Of a DNA stretch of 64,000 nt, positions 8,091 through 17,018 are shown piece by piece. Both the position numbers and the translations under genes were made by a program. Origin of the DNA: Saccharicrinis sp963665705 (lineage in GTDB: Bacteria > Bacteroidota > Bacteroidia > Bacteroidales > Marinilabiliaceae); the NCBI GenBank assembly GCA_963665705.1, contig OY762448.1, positions 1,054,001 to 1,118,000 of the forward strand. Direction: 5' to 3'. How positions within the stretch are numbered: position 1 is the first letter of the stretch; each line of letters begins with the position of its first letter. A model generated the notes under the pieces. That model made no database searches and was not told where the DNA came from. It saw only the letters and a program-made list of their open reading frames with translations.

Positions 8091-8953
8091 TTACTTTTTT
8101 GTTTTCAAATAACCTAATTCATTTAAAAAAAGATTTACATCTTTGAGTGTTTGATGGTAATTAGATGTATGCTTATAGTTAAAGAACCCATGTTTTTGAT
8201 TGGTGTAAAATTTTATTTTACATAAACTGTTTATACTATCCATTTTTGTTTTGTAGGTGTTTATGGTTTCAATAGGTATGAGTTGATCTTTTGTACCAAT
8301 TAAAATAATTGTTGGAGGAGCACCTTTTGTAATATTATGTATGGGCGAGAAGTGAGAATATTCATTACCAATTCTGTCATATCCATACCCGTTGGGTCCA
8401 TTGTTAATTACTGGATTAAATAAAATCAGTGCATGGGGTTTGGTACTAATATTTAAATCATCAGTATCTTCATTGTAATAGCTAACAAATGCAGTTGAAG
8501 CTGCTAAATGACCACCAGCCGATCCACCACAAGCAATTATTTTTGTTGTGTCAATTCTAAATTTTTTTGCATTTAATTTTATATATCGCATGGCCGATTT
8601 AGCGTCTTTTACGGCTTCAAAAGGAGTTGTGTGATAACGTTCTTCAACCCGGTAATCAACTAAAAAAGTAACAAATCCTTTTTTTGCATAATATTCGGCA
8701 TGAGGGGCAAACTGATTGATTGAACCATATTTCCATCCTCCACCATAATAAAATACGATGGCAGGTTTTTTTTGTGCTTATGTTTGTCTGGATAAAAAAC
8801 TTCTAAGTGTAAATTGATGGAATCAATAGTTTTATAAATATCTATTTGGTCAGGAGTATAAGTATATTCTTTTTGAGGATCATTAGGTTTACTTCGAAAT
8901 GCAAAACAAAGTACGGTAAAAAAAAGGATGGTTATATATTTTAACAAGTGCAT
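8091..8953 (-). pseudogene. Alpha/beta-hydrolase (BD-FAE-like esterase) with a frameshift at an A8 tract
   Basis: Two reading frames together make one exported esterase of about 286 residues. The first part (8953 down to about 8774) has a signal peptide and runs to HKHKK. It then enters the wrong frame at eight consecutive A on the coding strand (T8 at 8766-8773) and stops at 8660. The other frame continues with KPAIVFYYGGGWKYGS (oxyanion GGGW), then nucleophile Ser in CGGSAGGH, acid Asp in GTKDQLIP and His in KHGFFN. One extra A would restore the frame. It may be a true mutation, a sequencing error in a homopolymer, or slippage-expressed; no other damage is visible. Confidence 0.8.
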
Positions 8954-9133
8954 TTGAAATAGAGTTACTAAGAGATTTATTCCGATAAATTTAGATAAAT
9001 AATTTATTTATGTAATAACAAAAGAGTTTTTGTTATTAAAGAACATGCATAATGATTTTTATTTAAAGTAAAAAATGCAAGTCCAAATAAAACCAGCACA
9101 AATAATGGGGTAGATGATGTGTGTCGGTTTTGT

Positions 9134-10030
9134 TTATTTTTTACCTTTTAAAACAGTTAATACCACTCCCATAAGAGCCATTAACGCACCAATAATTGTT
9201 AAAATTGAGAATGTTTCGGGACTAATCCAGGAAACATGATAATAACTTAAAAATATCATTGCACTAAACGTAATTAACGGATTTAGAGTAATGATAACAC
9301 TTACTTTATTTGCTTCTGTATATTTAAAGGCTAGTGCCAATGAACCATAAGCTAGTAAAGTATTAAATCCAAGGTATGCCATTAATAACCATTGTGATGC
9401 AGATAAATGAATAAAAGCACTAAAGTCTGCAAATGGGGTTAATAATAATGCCGGTACACCAAAAATAATTAGGTTTAATTGCAATGGATCAAAATTATGG
9501 ACTACTTTTTTCTGAAATATGGCGTATAAAACCCAGGTTAATGCTCCGAATATTAAAACTGCTACTCCAATTTTAAACATTTGTATGTCTCCACTCATGG
9601 TAACTGTAGCCATTTTATCTTTATAAAACACAAGCATTCCTGTAATTACGATTAACAAACCAATGATTTGACGAAGGTTCATCTTTTCTTTAAAAATAAA
9701 GATGGAAGAAAAAGCTAAAACAGCAGGACCTACCTGTGCAAATACCTGTGCAATTGTAGGCGTGGTCATCTGAACTCCTGATATAAATCCAACATAATTG
9801 CAACCTAAAAATAAACCAGCTAAAATAGCAAACAGGGGAGGTCGTTTCAATATAGTTAGTTTTTCTTTTTGTCTAAAGGAATAAAAGAGAAGCATGGTTG
9901 TAAAGGCCAAAGTAAACCTAAACCATGTAACTGTTACGGCAGGTACAATGTTAACCGCAACCTTTAATCCTATTGCTAAAAACCCCCATAATAAGGCAGT
10001 GAAAATAGCATAATATATTCCTTTATTCAT
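9134..10030 (-). CDS. EamA-family (DMT) transporter
   Basis: Inner-membrane permease with about ten hydrophobic helices and two EamA repeats (about 5-140 and 160-295), typical of drug/metabolite exporters such as YdcZ/RhaT relatives; substrate unknown. The first ATG giving a standard start (MNKGIYYAIFTALLWG) is at 10030, making 298 residues. The frame stays open upstream to 10162, but that extension has no membrane logic and would run into a strong hairpin, so 10030 is preferred. Confidence 0.88.
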   Translation of the reverse strand: MNKGIYYAIFTALLWGFLAIGLKVAVNIVPAVTVTWFRFTLAFTTMLLFYSFRQKEKLTILKRPPLFAILAGLFLGCNYVGFISGVQMTTPTIAQVFAQVGPAVLAFSSIFIFKEKMNLRQIIGLLIVITGMLVFYKDKMATVTMSGDIQMFKIGVAVLIFGALTWVLYAIFQKKVVHNFDPLQLNLIIFGVPALLLTPFADFSAFIHLSASQWLLMAYLGFNTLLAYGSLALAFKYTEANKVSVIITLNPLITFSAMIFLSYYHVSWISPETFSILTIIGALMALMGVVLTVLKGKK

Positions 10031-10154
10031 TTTGTAGAAATTAACAAAACAAAGGTAAACTGTATGTCTGAAAATATTTATTAAAGAATAATCCTTTTTT
10101 ATAATAAATGTGAATCTGAAATATAGAAAGTAATCCTTTATTATGGTGGGTTTG

Positions 10155-10193
10155 TTCAACAACTTTCTCTTAATTATTGAGAAAGTTGTTGAA
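10155..10193. repeat. Perfect 15-bp inverted repeat without T tract
   Basis: TTCAACAACTTTCTC at 10155-10169 is exactly complementary to 10179-10193, with a 9-nt AT-only loop. No U run follows on either strand, so it is not a standard terminator. It sits in the 329-bp gap between trhO and the EamA gene, about 125 bp before the transporter ATG. An operator or an mRNA stabiliser is possible. Confidence 0.7.
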
Positions 10194-10359
10194 TAGTAAC
10201 TAGAAATTAATGTAATAATAAAGCGGAAAAATCTTGTAAAATATGTATAGGTAAATTATACTAGTTACTTATATAAGTTTTATTATAATTGAATTCGATC
10301 AATACATATACTGTATAAAGTATTATAACTCATTATTCATAACCTGATGAATATTGTAT

Positions 10360-11385
10360 TTAAGCTTTTCTGTAATATCGTTTTGTGGGTTTGTAATGTA
10401 TTATTTGATCCAATTCTATACGTTTTTGAGGTTCTGCTATCACATATTCTTTGCATTTATCAGAGCATGTGTTTTGATATTTTTTTGCACATTCCTCACA
10501 CTGAATAAATAATAAATTACAACGAATGTTTTTGCAATTGGTATGCGTATCACATGATGACCCACATTGATGACAATGACTAATTACTTCATCGCTAATT
10601 CTTTCACCTAAGCGGTTGTCGAAAACAAAGTTTTTTCCTTTGAATTTGTTTTCCTGCTGGGATTGATCAATTTGCTGTTTGTAGTTAATGATGCCACCAT
10701 AAAGTTGGTTTACATCTTTAAAGCCATGATGTTTTAAATAAGCACTTGTTTTTTCGCAACGAACGCCTCCTGTGCAGTATAATAGTATTTTATCTTCCTC
10801 CTTGCCTTTTAGTGTATTTAAAACCTCAGGAAGTTCATCAGTAAAGGTTTCTGAATTTGGTAATATCGCACCTTCAAAATGACCAATTTCACTTTCGTAG
10901 AAATTGCGCATATCTACAACTGTAGCTCCTTGGGTCATTGCATCATTCCATTCGGTAGCATTTAAATGTTTACCAACATTGGTAACATCAAATGCATTGT
11001 CATTTAATCCATCAGCAACTATTTTATCACGAACTTTTATCTGTAATTTTAAAAAAGATTTTCCATCATCTTCAATAGCGATTTTAAAAGGAATATCTTT
11101 TAAGTATGTGTTTTTCTGTATCTCATTTACAAATTGCTCCCAATGATGTTCAGGAACATTCATTTGTGCATTGATTCCTTCGTGAGCAATGTATATTCTA
11201 CCTAAACAATCTAAATTATTCCATTGGGTATAAAGAAGATCTCTAATCTCCTGAGGATTTTCAATAATAATATATCTATAAAATGAAACAGTTTTGCGTT
11301 TAAATGTTTCTGCATTAAGTTTTATCTCTAATTGTTCAGGGCTTAATCTGTTAATTAATTCAGTTTTGCCTTTATTTGGATCCAT
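10360..11385 (-). CDS. trhO: tRNA uridine-34 hydroxylase TrhO (YceA, rhodanese-related)
   Basis: Cytosolic protein that hydroxylates U34 in certain tRNAs (ho5U formation) using a rhodanese domain. Numbering from the upstream TTG, the N-terminal ferredoxin-like domain (about 35-130) contains HEGINAQ, and the rhodanese domain (about 150-245) has the catalytic loop CTGGVRCEK with Cys210 and Cys216. The C-terminus is rich in Cys pairs (CHQCGSSCDTHTNC, CEECAKKY) as in family members. An ATG at 11385 (MDPNKGKTEL) gives 341 residues and is chosen over the TTG at 11403. Confidence 0.92.
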   Translation of the reverse strand: MDPNKGKTELINRLSPEQLEIKLNAETFKRKTVSFYRYIIIENPQEIRDLLYTQWNNLDCLGRIYIAHEGINAQMNVPEHHWEQFVNEIQKNTYLKDIPFKIAIEDDGKSFLKLQIKVRDKIVADGLNDNAFDVTNVGKHLNATEWNDAMTQGATVVDMRNFYESEIGHFEGAILPNSETFTDELPEVLNTLKGKEEDKILLYCTGGVRCEKTSAYLKHHGFKDVNQLYGGIINYKQQIDQSQQENKFKGKNFVFDNRLGERISDEVISHCHQCGSSCDTHTNCKNIRCNLLFIQCEECAKKYQNTCSDKCKEYVIAEPQKRIELDQIIHYKPTKRYYRKA

Positions 11386-11524
11386 TATTATTTTTTGAGG
11401 CAAAGATAATAAAAGATAATAAAATCTGAATATCCTACATGAATATGTGAGTAAAGTGATTTTTATTCATGAATCATTTAGCTATTTGATATGTATTGAT
11501 TACTGTTTATAAAGTCGGGTGATA

Positions 11525-12406
11525 CTATATTTCTATGCCAAACATATGTTTAACAGCGAACCCAATTCCAAAAGACAGGGCTGCAACTCCCAAACTTATT
11601 AAGGCCATTTCTGTAAATCTTCTTTTAAAATTAAGATCTTTTGCAATTGCGATATAATAATTAAATCCTAGAATTATTAAGATTGCAATAGCTAGAGTGA
11701 TTGCTAAACAAATCAGGTAGTTATCGATTAATAAATAAGGTAAAATCAGAAATGCAACTGTAATAATATAGGCTACACCTGTATATATGGATGACTTAAG
11801 GGCATCCTTTGACTCCCCATCTGCTTTTTGTGAAAGATAATCTGAAGCTGCCATTGAAAAGGAGGCTGCAATACCTGTAATTAAACCAGCCATGGCAATA
11901 ATTTTTGAGTTTTGCATAGCTAATGAAAAACCGGCTAAGCTACCAGTTAATTCTACCAATGCATCATTTAATCCTAATACTACAGAGCCTACATATTTAA
12001 GTCTCTCTTCATTAATTAAATCAATAAGCTGTTTTTCGTGCTCTTCTTCGTGTTCAATTATTCTTTTAAAGTCAGGAATTGATTCAACGTATTTTAAGTA
12101 TTCTGCTTGTGCTTTTTCTTCTCTTCTTTCAAGTAATTTTACACCAAAAGTAATTCCCAAAAATCTGGATATTATAGAAAACCACCAGATTTTAAATTTA
12201 CTTGGAGCAATATCTTTTCCACTATATTTTTTAAGTAATTCATAATGGAGTTTTTCGTCATGTGCAATTTTACTTAAAACCTCAGCATTTTTTTTGTCTT
12301 TAATAACTTTTGATAAACGCAAATAGGTTAAGTGACCATTGATTTCATCTTTTTGAAAACGTTCAATTGCGTTTTGTTGCTTGGGAGTTAAAGATATTGA
12401 CTTCAT
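11525..12406 (-). CDS. Ferritin-like domain fused to VIT1/CCC1 iron transporter (MbfA-like)
   Basis: Membrane protein of 293 residues that likely exports or sequesters iron/manganese. Residues 1-135 are a rubrerythrin/ferritin-like helical domain with acidic and His ligands (IAHDEKLHYELLKK near 48-60, EHEEEHEKQL near 115-125). Residues 140-293 are a VIT1-type membrane domain with GLNDALVELTGSLAGF and five hydrophobic helices. The layout matches MbfA (erythrin-vacuolar iron transport) proteins. A monocistronic position near peroxide defence genes fits limiting Fenton chemistry, but co-regulation is not shown. Confidence 0.85.
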   Translation of the reverse strand: MKSISLTPKQQNAIERFQKDEINGHLTYLRLSKVIKDKKNAEVLSKIAHDEKLHYELLKKYSGKDIAPSKFKIWWFSIISRFLGITFGVKLLERREEKAQAEYLKYVESIPDFKRIIEHEEEHEKQLIDLINEERLKYVGSVVLGLNDALVELTGSLAGFSLAMQNSKIIAMAGLITGIAASFSMAASDYLSQKADGESKDALKSSIYTGVAYIITVAFLILPYLLIDNYLICLAITLAIAILIILGFNYYIAIAKDLNFKRRFTEMALISLGVAALSFGIGFAVKHMFGIEI

Positions 12407-12488
12407 TTATTATAAATTATTGTAAAAATATCGTACAAAAAAAGACATGGAAATAATATATGTATATTCAATTGTCTTTATATAATTA

Positions 12489-12959
12489 TTATTGTTTATG
12501 ATTTAATGCTTCGTTTACCATGTGTGTGTTTATACCATCTTCAACATAAACAGCATGCACACCCAGTGAACCAACTTCTGATATATTGCGCATTTCATCA
12601 TCAAAAAATACCATATCAGAATATGCAATGCCACTTGCTTTTTGTAGTTGAGAAAAGTGCAGTAGTTTACTTCCCGGATATATTTCCTGATAATGAAAGT
12701 AATGCTCTATATCCAGTATGTTTAATAGTTGTTTTGCCCATGAAGGAGCTCCGGTTCTGGAAGCCAAAGCCATTGTAATATTCTGTTGTTTTAAATCATC
12801 TAAAATATTTAACACATCTGGATATAGCTTAATTTTGCTTCCGGATGAATCTTCAACATGACTGTTTACTTTTTTATATGGAGGATTTGTACAATCGCAC
12901 CATGTTCCTCCTGCATCCCATAGTGTAAAGTCTAAATCAAAAACAACTAACTTTTTCAT
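12489..12959 (-). CDS. Magnesium-dependent phosphatase-1 (MDP-1) family HAD phosphatase
   Basis: Small cytosolic HAD phosphatase, about 156 residues from the ATG at 12959 (MKKLVVFDLDFTLW). The nucleophile motif is FDLDFT, followed by the eukaryote-like WCDCTNPPY stretch. Motif II is ALASRTGAPSWA, and motif III/IV is MVFFDDEMRNISEV. These are characteristic of MDP-1, which acts on phosphotyrosine or sugar phosphates and may repair glycated products. An in-frame ATG at 12983 would add eight residues; the internal start is chosen because the first beta strand then begins directly. Confidence 0.85.
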   Translation of the reverse strand: MKKLVVFDLDFTLWDAGGTWCDCTNPPYKKVNSHVEDSSGSKIKLYPDVLNILDDLKQQNITMALASRTGAPSWAKQLLNILDIEHYFHYQEIYPGSKLLHFSQLQKASGIAYSDMVFFDDEMRNISEVGSLGVHAVYVEDGINTHMVNEALNHKQ

Positions 12960-13090
12960 ATACAGTATCAATTCAACAAACATTTTTTAGTCAATAAAAG
13001 CCGATCATTATTAAGAATTCGTATTTATGAAAGCTGATTATGTTTGTTTTTTGCACCTCAAAAATAAATAAATTAAGACAAAATTATCCT

Positions 13091-13510
13091 TTATTTAGAG
13101 GTAATATCATCACAACTGTTGTTTTCTGCCATTTTAGGACATTGTAATAAAGAATCAACATTGATACCATTTACTAAGTCTGTAGCTAATGTGCTGTCAA
13201 AACCACAGCCAAATTTTTCACCATACTGAATCAATGGACGTTTTATTAAATAAGGATCATTAACCATAGCCTCTAATGCTGATTGTTCATCAAAGTTATC
13301 AATCGAAACCTCACCATTTTTTATTTTAGGAGCACTCATGTTAAATCTCTCTTTTAAAGGTCGATCCTGCATAAATGTTTTTAATTTTTCAACGGTCCAT
13401 TTATAAGTTAAGATGTTTTCAGCTATTATAGTATAGCCCTTTTCGGCTAAGATTTTTTTTTGCTTTGTATTATTAATACAACCCGGTTTTTCGTAAAAAT
13501 GAATTTCCAT
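13091..13510 (-). CDS. ArsC/Spx-fold protein of the nitrogenase-associated protein type
   Basis: Thioredoxin-fold protein of 139 residues from the ATG at 13510 (MEIHFYEKPGC). Cys11 in EKPGCINNTKQKKIL is the ArsC-like active-site cysteine, and the segment LIKRPLIQ near 90-97 is the conserved Arg/Pro motif of ArsC-like proteins. The KPGCINNTKQ motif is that of the small nitrogenase-associated (NifO-like) subgroup, but no nif genes are present, so a thiol-redox or arsenate-reductase-like role is only a guess. The C-terminal tail carries further Cys. A TTG at 13528 is an unlikely alternative start. Confidence 0.75.
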   Translation of the reverse strand: MEIHFYEKPGCINNTKQKKILAEKGYTIIAENILTYKWTVEKLKTFMQDRPLKERFNMSAPKIKNGEVSIDNFDEQSALEAMVNDPYLIKRPLIQYGEKFGCGFDSTLATDLVNGINVDSLLQCPKMAENNSCDDITSK

Positions 13511-13713
13511 AATTTTTTTATTAATCAATAAAGCAATGGTTGAACCAATAATGTTATTTGTTTTATTAATAATGATTTAGATATGTTTTTTTATACATAA
13601 AAGTAGGAATGTTGAATACCTAATTACTTTATTGTTGGTTTAAATTTATTTTACTTTTCCTTCCGCATCATTATCATTTATATATCTGTTAAATTTATTT
13701 ATTCATTTAAATG

Positions 13714-13744
13714 TTGATGATTTTTGCTATTTCAATTACTTTTG
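13714..13744 (+). promoter_or_regulatory. Promoter of the SGNH lipoprotein gene
   Basis: TTG (13714-13716), 20 bp, then TACTTTTG (13737-13744), a Bacteroidota-type promoter 22 bp before the ATG at 13767. Confidence 0.6.
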
Positions 13745-13766
13745 GATCACCAAAAAATAAACAACA

Positions 13767-14438
13767 ATGAAAAAAATAGTATTATTATTAAGTTTAACTC
13801 TTGCCATTTTTGCATGTACTCAACAAAAATCACGAAATATTATTGCTTTAGGTGATTCAAATGGTGCATTCGATATTGGATGGGTAATGAAAATAGATTC
13901 CATTTTAGTTAACGACACTGTAAAGAATTACTCAAAAGGAGGAAGAACAATTGGTTTTGACAATTTGGGAAGAACAGAATTGAATGAATTAAAAATGATG
14001 GAAAGTCAATTAAAAGATGCTGACTCTACATTAAAAGATATTGACATCGTTATTCTTAGTTTGGGAACAAATGATTGTAAAGCTTGTTTTGATTCTCTTC
14101 AATCGGAAGTTCCAGGGAATATGAAAAAAGTTGTGGACTACGTTAAATCTTTTCCATATTCAAATGGTAAAACTCCAAGGATTATTTGGTTAATGCCACC
14201 TCAGGTAGCTCCGGATTCAATGTTAATTGCTAAATACACAGGTATCTCTGATCGATTAGTCAATTTGATCCCAAAAATGATTGATGTTGCTAATGAAGAG
14301 GGTATTGAATATGTAGAGCTTCGCCCTGTAACAACTCCAAATTTTGCAGAGATTACAAAAGATGGTATACACTTTAAACATGAAGGCTATAACAGAATGG
14401 GAAAAGTAATTAGTGAAAAAATTAATGAGAAGAAATAA
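13767..14438 (+). CDS. SGNH/GDSL-family hydrolase, lipoprotein
   Basis: Predicted lipoprotein of 223 residues. The signal sequence ends in a lipobox-like AIFAC with Cys17 as lipidation site. The SGNH blocks are visible: IALGDSNGA (Ser31) for block I, SLGTNDCKACF for block III (Asn in GTND), and DGIHFKHEGY for block V with the Asp-x2-His dyad. Such enzymes are lipases, acetyl esterases or sialate/carbohydrate esterases; substrate cannot be read. Monocistronic: own promoter and strong terminator. Confidence 0.85.
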   Translation: MKKIVLLLSLTLAIFACTQQKSRNIIALGDSNGAFDIGWVMKIDSILVNDTVKNYSKGGRTIGFDNLGRTELNELKMMESQLKDADSTLKDIDIVILSLGTNDCKACFDSLQSEVPGNMKKVVDYVKSFPYSNGKTPRIIWLMPPQVAPDSMLIAKYTGISDRLVNLIPKMIDVANEEGIEYVELRPVTTPNFAEITKDGIHFKHEGYNRMGKVISEKINEKK

Positions 14439-14463
14439 ATTCTCATTTGATAATATTTAATAT

Positions 14464-14516
14464 AAAACGGTCAGGTTCATTTGCAAAATATGTAAATAAA
14501 CCTGACCGTTTTTTTT
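14464..14516. terminator. Strong bidirectional terminator
   Basis: A 14-bp stem AAAACGGTCAGGTT/AACCTGACCGTTTT (14464-14477 and 14499-14512) with a 21-nt loop and a run of T. It lies between two convergent genes and can serve both. Confidence 0.9.
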
Positions 14517-14520
14517 ATTA

Positions 14521-15555
14521 TTACAAAATAGGTATCCCGATAGATATGGCAGGAGCAATATTTTTAAATGCTCCATCAAAATATATCTTAGGAGTTATGT
14601 TAAAGTATTTTCCAACCTTGTGAGTAATTGATAAACTAAATGTATCATCATTATATAAGCCTCCCTTTTTATTCAGAAGATATCCCACTTTGAAAGTGTA
14701 TGATCGACTTTTTTCTGGATCTTCAGAAAAATCTCTTGTGTACCCCACATTTATAAAGTGATTAATACTACCTTCTCTGCTGTCCGAAAAATCATATTGC
14801 CATTCATACCCAACAAAATATTTGTTTTTTGTAATACCTTTACTACCAAAAGAAAGAGCCATTGTAGCTTCCAGACTTGAGGCAATCGTATTTTTAACAC
14901 TCTCAATGCTTGAACCTAAAGAAAGCTCAATTTGATCGTTAGCAGTTTTATAATTTTCATTAACCAATTTGTATTCAAGATCATCGGTTACTAAAATATC
15001 TGCTTTTTCTATGTGTTTACTCTTTTTTGATAGGTAATCTTGCATCACAGAATCAATTACCATAAGCATGTCTTTCGATTTAATGGAATTTAACTGATCC
15101 ATCTCATCAAATAAAATGTTTATTGTAAAGAACTTATTTTCAAATTGAAATTGATGTTTTTGTAGGTAATAGAGGTTCTCAGTAAAATCATCGGTTGAGA
15201 TTATTCTATTAGGAATTTTTCTTTCCTCGATAGATAGTTCATAATAAGGATTTTTATTTGAGCTTTCAAAGTAATAGTTTGATTTCGAGTTCTCATTCAA
15301 TATTTTTATTAATCGAGGTGCAGACTGAAGCATCTCTTCAATATTTGAAGATTTAGAAAAGTTAAATAATCTGTCAATATAACTAGAAATAAATGCAGTG
15401 TCCAGTTCGTATTTATTTACGTCAATGCTTAATATTTCGATTGCTGCGTTATTAGGTAACGATATTTTTATGATATCTTTTTTTTCCTCTGCTATTATGT
15501 TTGCAAGTGAAAATACAAACATGAACAATATAGATAATATAATTTTTTTATTCAT
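14521..15555 (-). CDS. Exported protein of unknown function, probable outer-membrane barrel at the C-terminus
   Basis: Not recognised. The 344-residue product begins with a signal peptide (residues 1-22, ending ANIIAEE). Residues 25-200 look globular and charged. From about 215 onwards alternating aromatic strands (FVGYEWQYDFSD, FINVGYTRDFS, YTFKVGYLL, FSLSITHKVG) end in the hydrophobic SIGIPIL, as in outer-membrane beta-barrels. It lies 11 bp after the anti-sigma-like gene, so it is the third gene of an ECF-sigma operon and perhaps the envelope component or output of that module. Confidence 0.55.
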   Translation of the reverse strand: MNKKIILSILFMFVFSLANIIAEEKKDIIKISLPNNAAIEILSIDVNKYELDTAFISSYIDRLFNFSKSSNIEEMLQSAPRLIKILNENSKSNYYFESSNKNPYYELSIEERKIPNRIISTDDFTENLYYLQKHQFQFENKFFTINILFDEMDQLNSIKSKDMLMVIDSVMQDYLSKKSKHIEKADILVTDDLEYKLVNENYKTANDQIELSLGSSIESVKNTIASSLEATMALSFGSKGITKNKYFVGYEWQYDFSDSREGSINHFINVGYTRDFSEDPEKSRSYTFKVGYLLNKKGGLYNDDTFSLSITHKVGKYFNITPKIYFDGAFKNIAPAISIGIPIL

Positions 15556-15566
15556 TGTTATTTTTG

Positions 15567-16286
15567 TTAAAATCGAATTCCCTGTTGATTTGGCGCCTTG
15601 TAAACAGTGTTTTCTTGTTTATTAAATATGGAAAATTTCAACTTTGATTTTCTATTTTCATTACTGGTTTCAATTTTATCAAAATTGGTGCTTGATAGGT
15701 CATTTATCTCTGATTCTTTAATTTTTAAACTAGGATCAGCAACTTTGCTAGAATTCTTACTTTGATTATCTGTGCTTTGAGTATAATTACCAGCCAAAAA
15801 TTCAATGCTGTCGCTTAACGTTTGATTAATATTGTACTGTTCTTGTAATAACCGTTTCAACTCATTCAGTTCATTAATTAGGTTCCCATTATTGTTTTTT
15901 AATTGATTTAAGCTATTGTGATCTTTTTCTGTTGTCGTGTTTATAATTTTAATAATGGTATCTGTTTTTAATATTGTTTTAATTTCTGTTTGTTGCTGGC
16001 ACTTTAGTTGCTGAATTTCTTCACCAAGAGTATGTATGTTACCTGTTAAAGCGATCTTTTCTTTTTTTAATATCTGGTTGTTTACTATAGCGTATGCTAA
16101 TCCTGAGCATAGTAAAATTATAACAGTTATTGATGCAATTTTACTCCAGGTTAAAACTATCTTTTTTTCAGTTTTTTTATTCGCAATAGATTTCCAAACT
16201 AACTCTTTATTAAAACCAATATCTGATTTTTTGTGGTCCCAGGATTCAAATGCCTTTTTTATATCTTTTTCAACAAACTCTTTCAT
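15567..16286 (-). CDS. Single-pass membrane coiled-coil protein, probable anti-sigma factor
   Basis: Protein of 239 residues with an N-terminal cytoplasmic segment (1-45, VEKDIKKAFESW), one transmembrane helix (about 47-69) and a long charged coiled-coil-like periplasmic part (about 70-160), then a low-complexity Ser/Asn/Lys tail. There is no canonical zinc anti-sigma motif. The start codon overlaps the stop of the ECF sigma gene (ATGA, 4 bp), implying translational coupling, and this position is where Bacteroidota anti-sigma factors are encoded. The role is inferred from topology and neighbourhood. Confidence 0.6.
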   Translation of the reverse strand: MKEFVEKDIKKAFESWDHKKSDIGFNKELVWKSIANKKTEKKIVLTWSKIASITVIILLCSGLAYAIVNNQILKKEKIALTGNIHTLGEEIQQLKCQQQTEIKTILKTDTIIKIINTTTEKDHNSLNQLKNNNGNLINELNELKRLLQEQYNINQTLSDSIEFLAGNYTQSTDNQSKNSSKVADPSLKIKESEINDLSSTNFDKIETSNENRKSKLKFSIFNKQENTVYKAPNQQGIRF

Positions 16287-16831
16287 CTTTTATCTGTATT
16301 ATAGGTTTGTTTTTCTGTTTTTGTAATTATTTCTTTTAATTGCAAGCGAGCCTTTCGTAACTGAGATTTTGAAGTACTTATTGTAATCCCTAGTTTTTCC
16401 GCAATTTCTTCATGTTTATAGCCTTCAATTATATAAAGACTAAATACGGTTCTGTATCCATCAGGTAAGTTCAATATCATATTAATCAAATCCTCTTCCA
16501 GTAGTTTTTCATCAGATGTTAACTGTGATTCTTCTTTGTCCTCAATTAATTCCAGTTCTGTAAAAAATAATTTTCTTTTTCGAAGTTGCATCAAACATTG
16601 GTTAATGGTAATTTTTTTCATCCATGCTATTAGCACAATTTCATTTTCAATTGTGGTGTTATTAATATGGTCGAATATGTTTAAAAAGCTTTTTGAAAGA
16701 ACATCATGTGCATCTTCAGGATTTCCCATATAACGAAAACAAATTCTATATAAATAGTCGCCATATAGCTGAAATGCTTTATGCTGAGCCTTTGATTGTT
16801 TCTTTTTTAATTCTTTTATTAATTTATTCAC
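16283..16831 (-). CDS. ECF-type RNA polymerase sigma factor
   Basis: Sigma-70 family factor of 182 residues. Region 2 is at about 22-90 (YGDYLYRICFRYMGN, AHDVLSKSFLNIFDH), and region 4 at about 115-170 with DGYRTVFSLYIIEGYKHEEIA and the helix-turn-helix LGITISTSKSQLRKAR. No region 3, as in ECF factors. The start is GTG; there is no in-frame ATG nearby. First gene of a three-gene operon with a membrane partner and an exported protein. Confidence 0.93.
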   Translation of the reverse strand: MNKLIKELKKKQSKAQHKAFQLYGDYLYRICFRYMGNPEDAHDVLSKSFLNIFDHINNTTIENEIVLIAWMKKITINQCLMQLRKRKLFFTELELIEDKEESQLTSDEKLLEEDLINMILNLPDGYRTVFSLYIIEGYKHEEIAEKLGITISTSKSQLRKARLQLKEIITKTEKQTYNTDKR

Positions 16832-16988
16832 CTGATATGTTTTCTTCTCTATTATAAAAATGCAGCATTTTTGAATATAGTTGCCTGTAGTTGAATTTTT
16901 TCTTAGAATAAATATGAATTAGTGTGTGCAATGATCTGAAAATGAATACTTATAAACAAATGTTAAATGTTAAATAAATATGTTTTTC

Positions 16989-17018
16989 TTGCTTAATTAA
17001 ATTTATAGTGTATATTTG
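16989..17018 (+). promoter_or_regulatory. Promoter of the xylose operon
   Basis: TTG (16989-16991), 19 bp, then TATATTTG (17011-17018), matching the Bacteroidota consensus, 38 bp before the xylB ATG. The leader contains AACAGAACAGACCAGAACGG, a run of imperfect AGAAC-like repeats that could be an operator. No xylose regulator gene is adjacent. Confidence 0.7.

Noticed and set aside
11386..11403. TTG start extending trhO by six residues
   Set aside because: An ATG follows directly at 11385 and gives the family-like start; same logic applied to gldG (GTG 33192), the ArsC-like gene (TTG 13528), pheT (TTG 36674) and the first PorP/SprF (GTG 60654).
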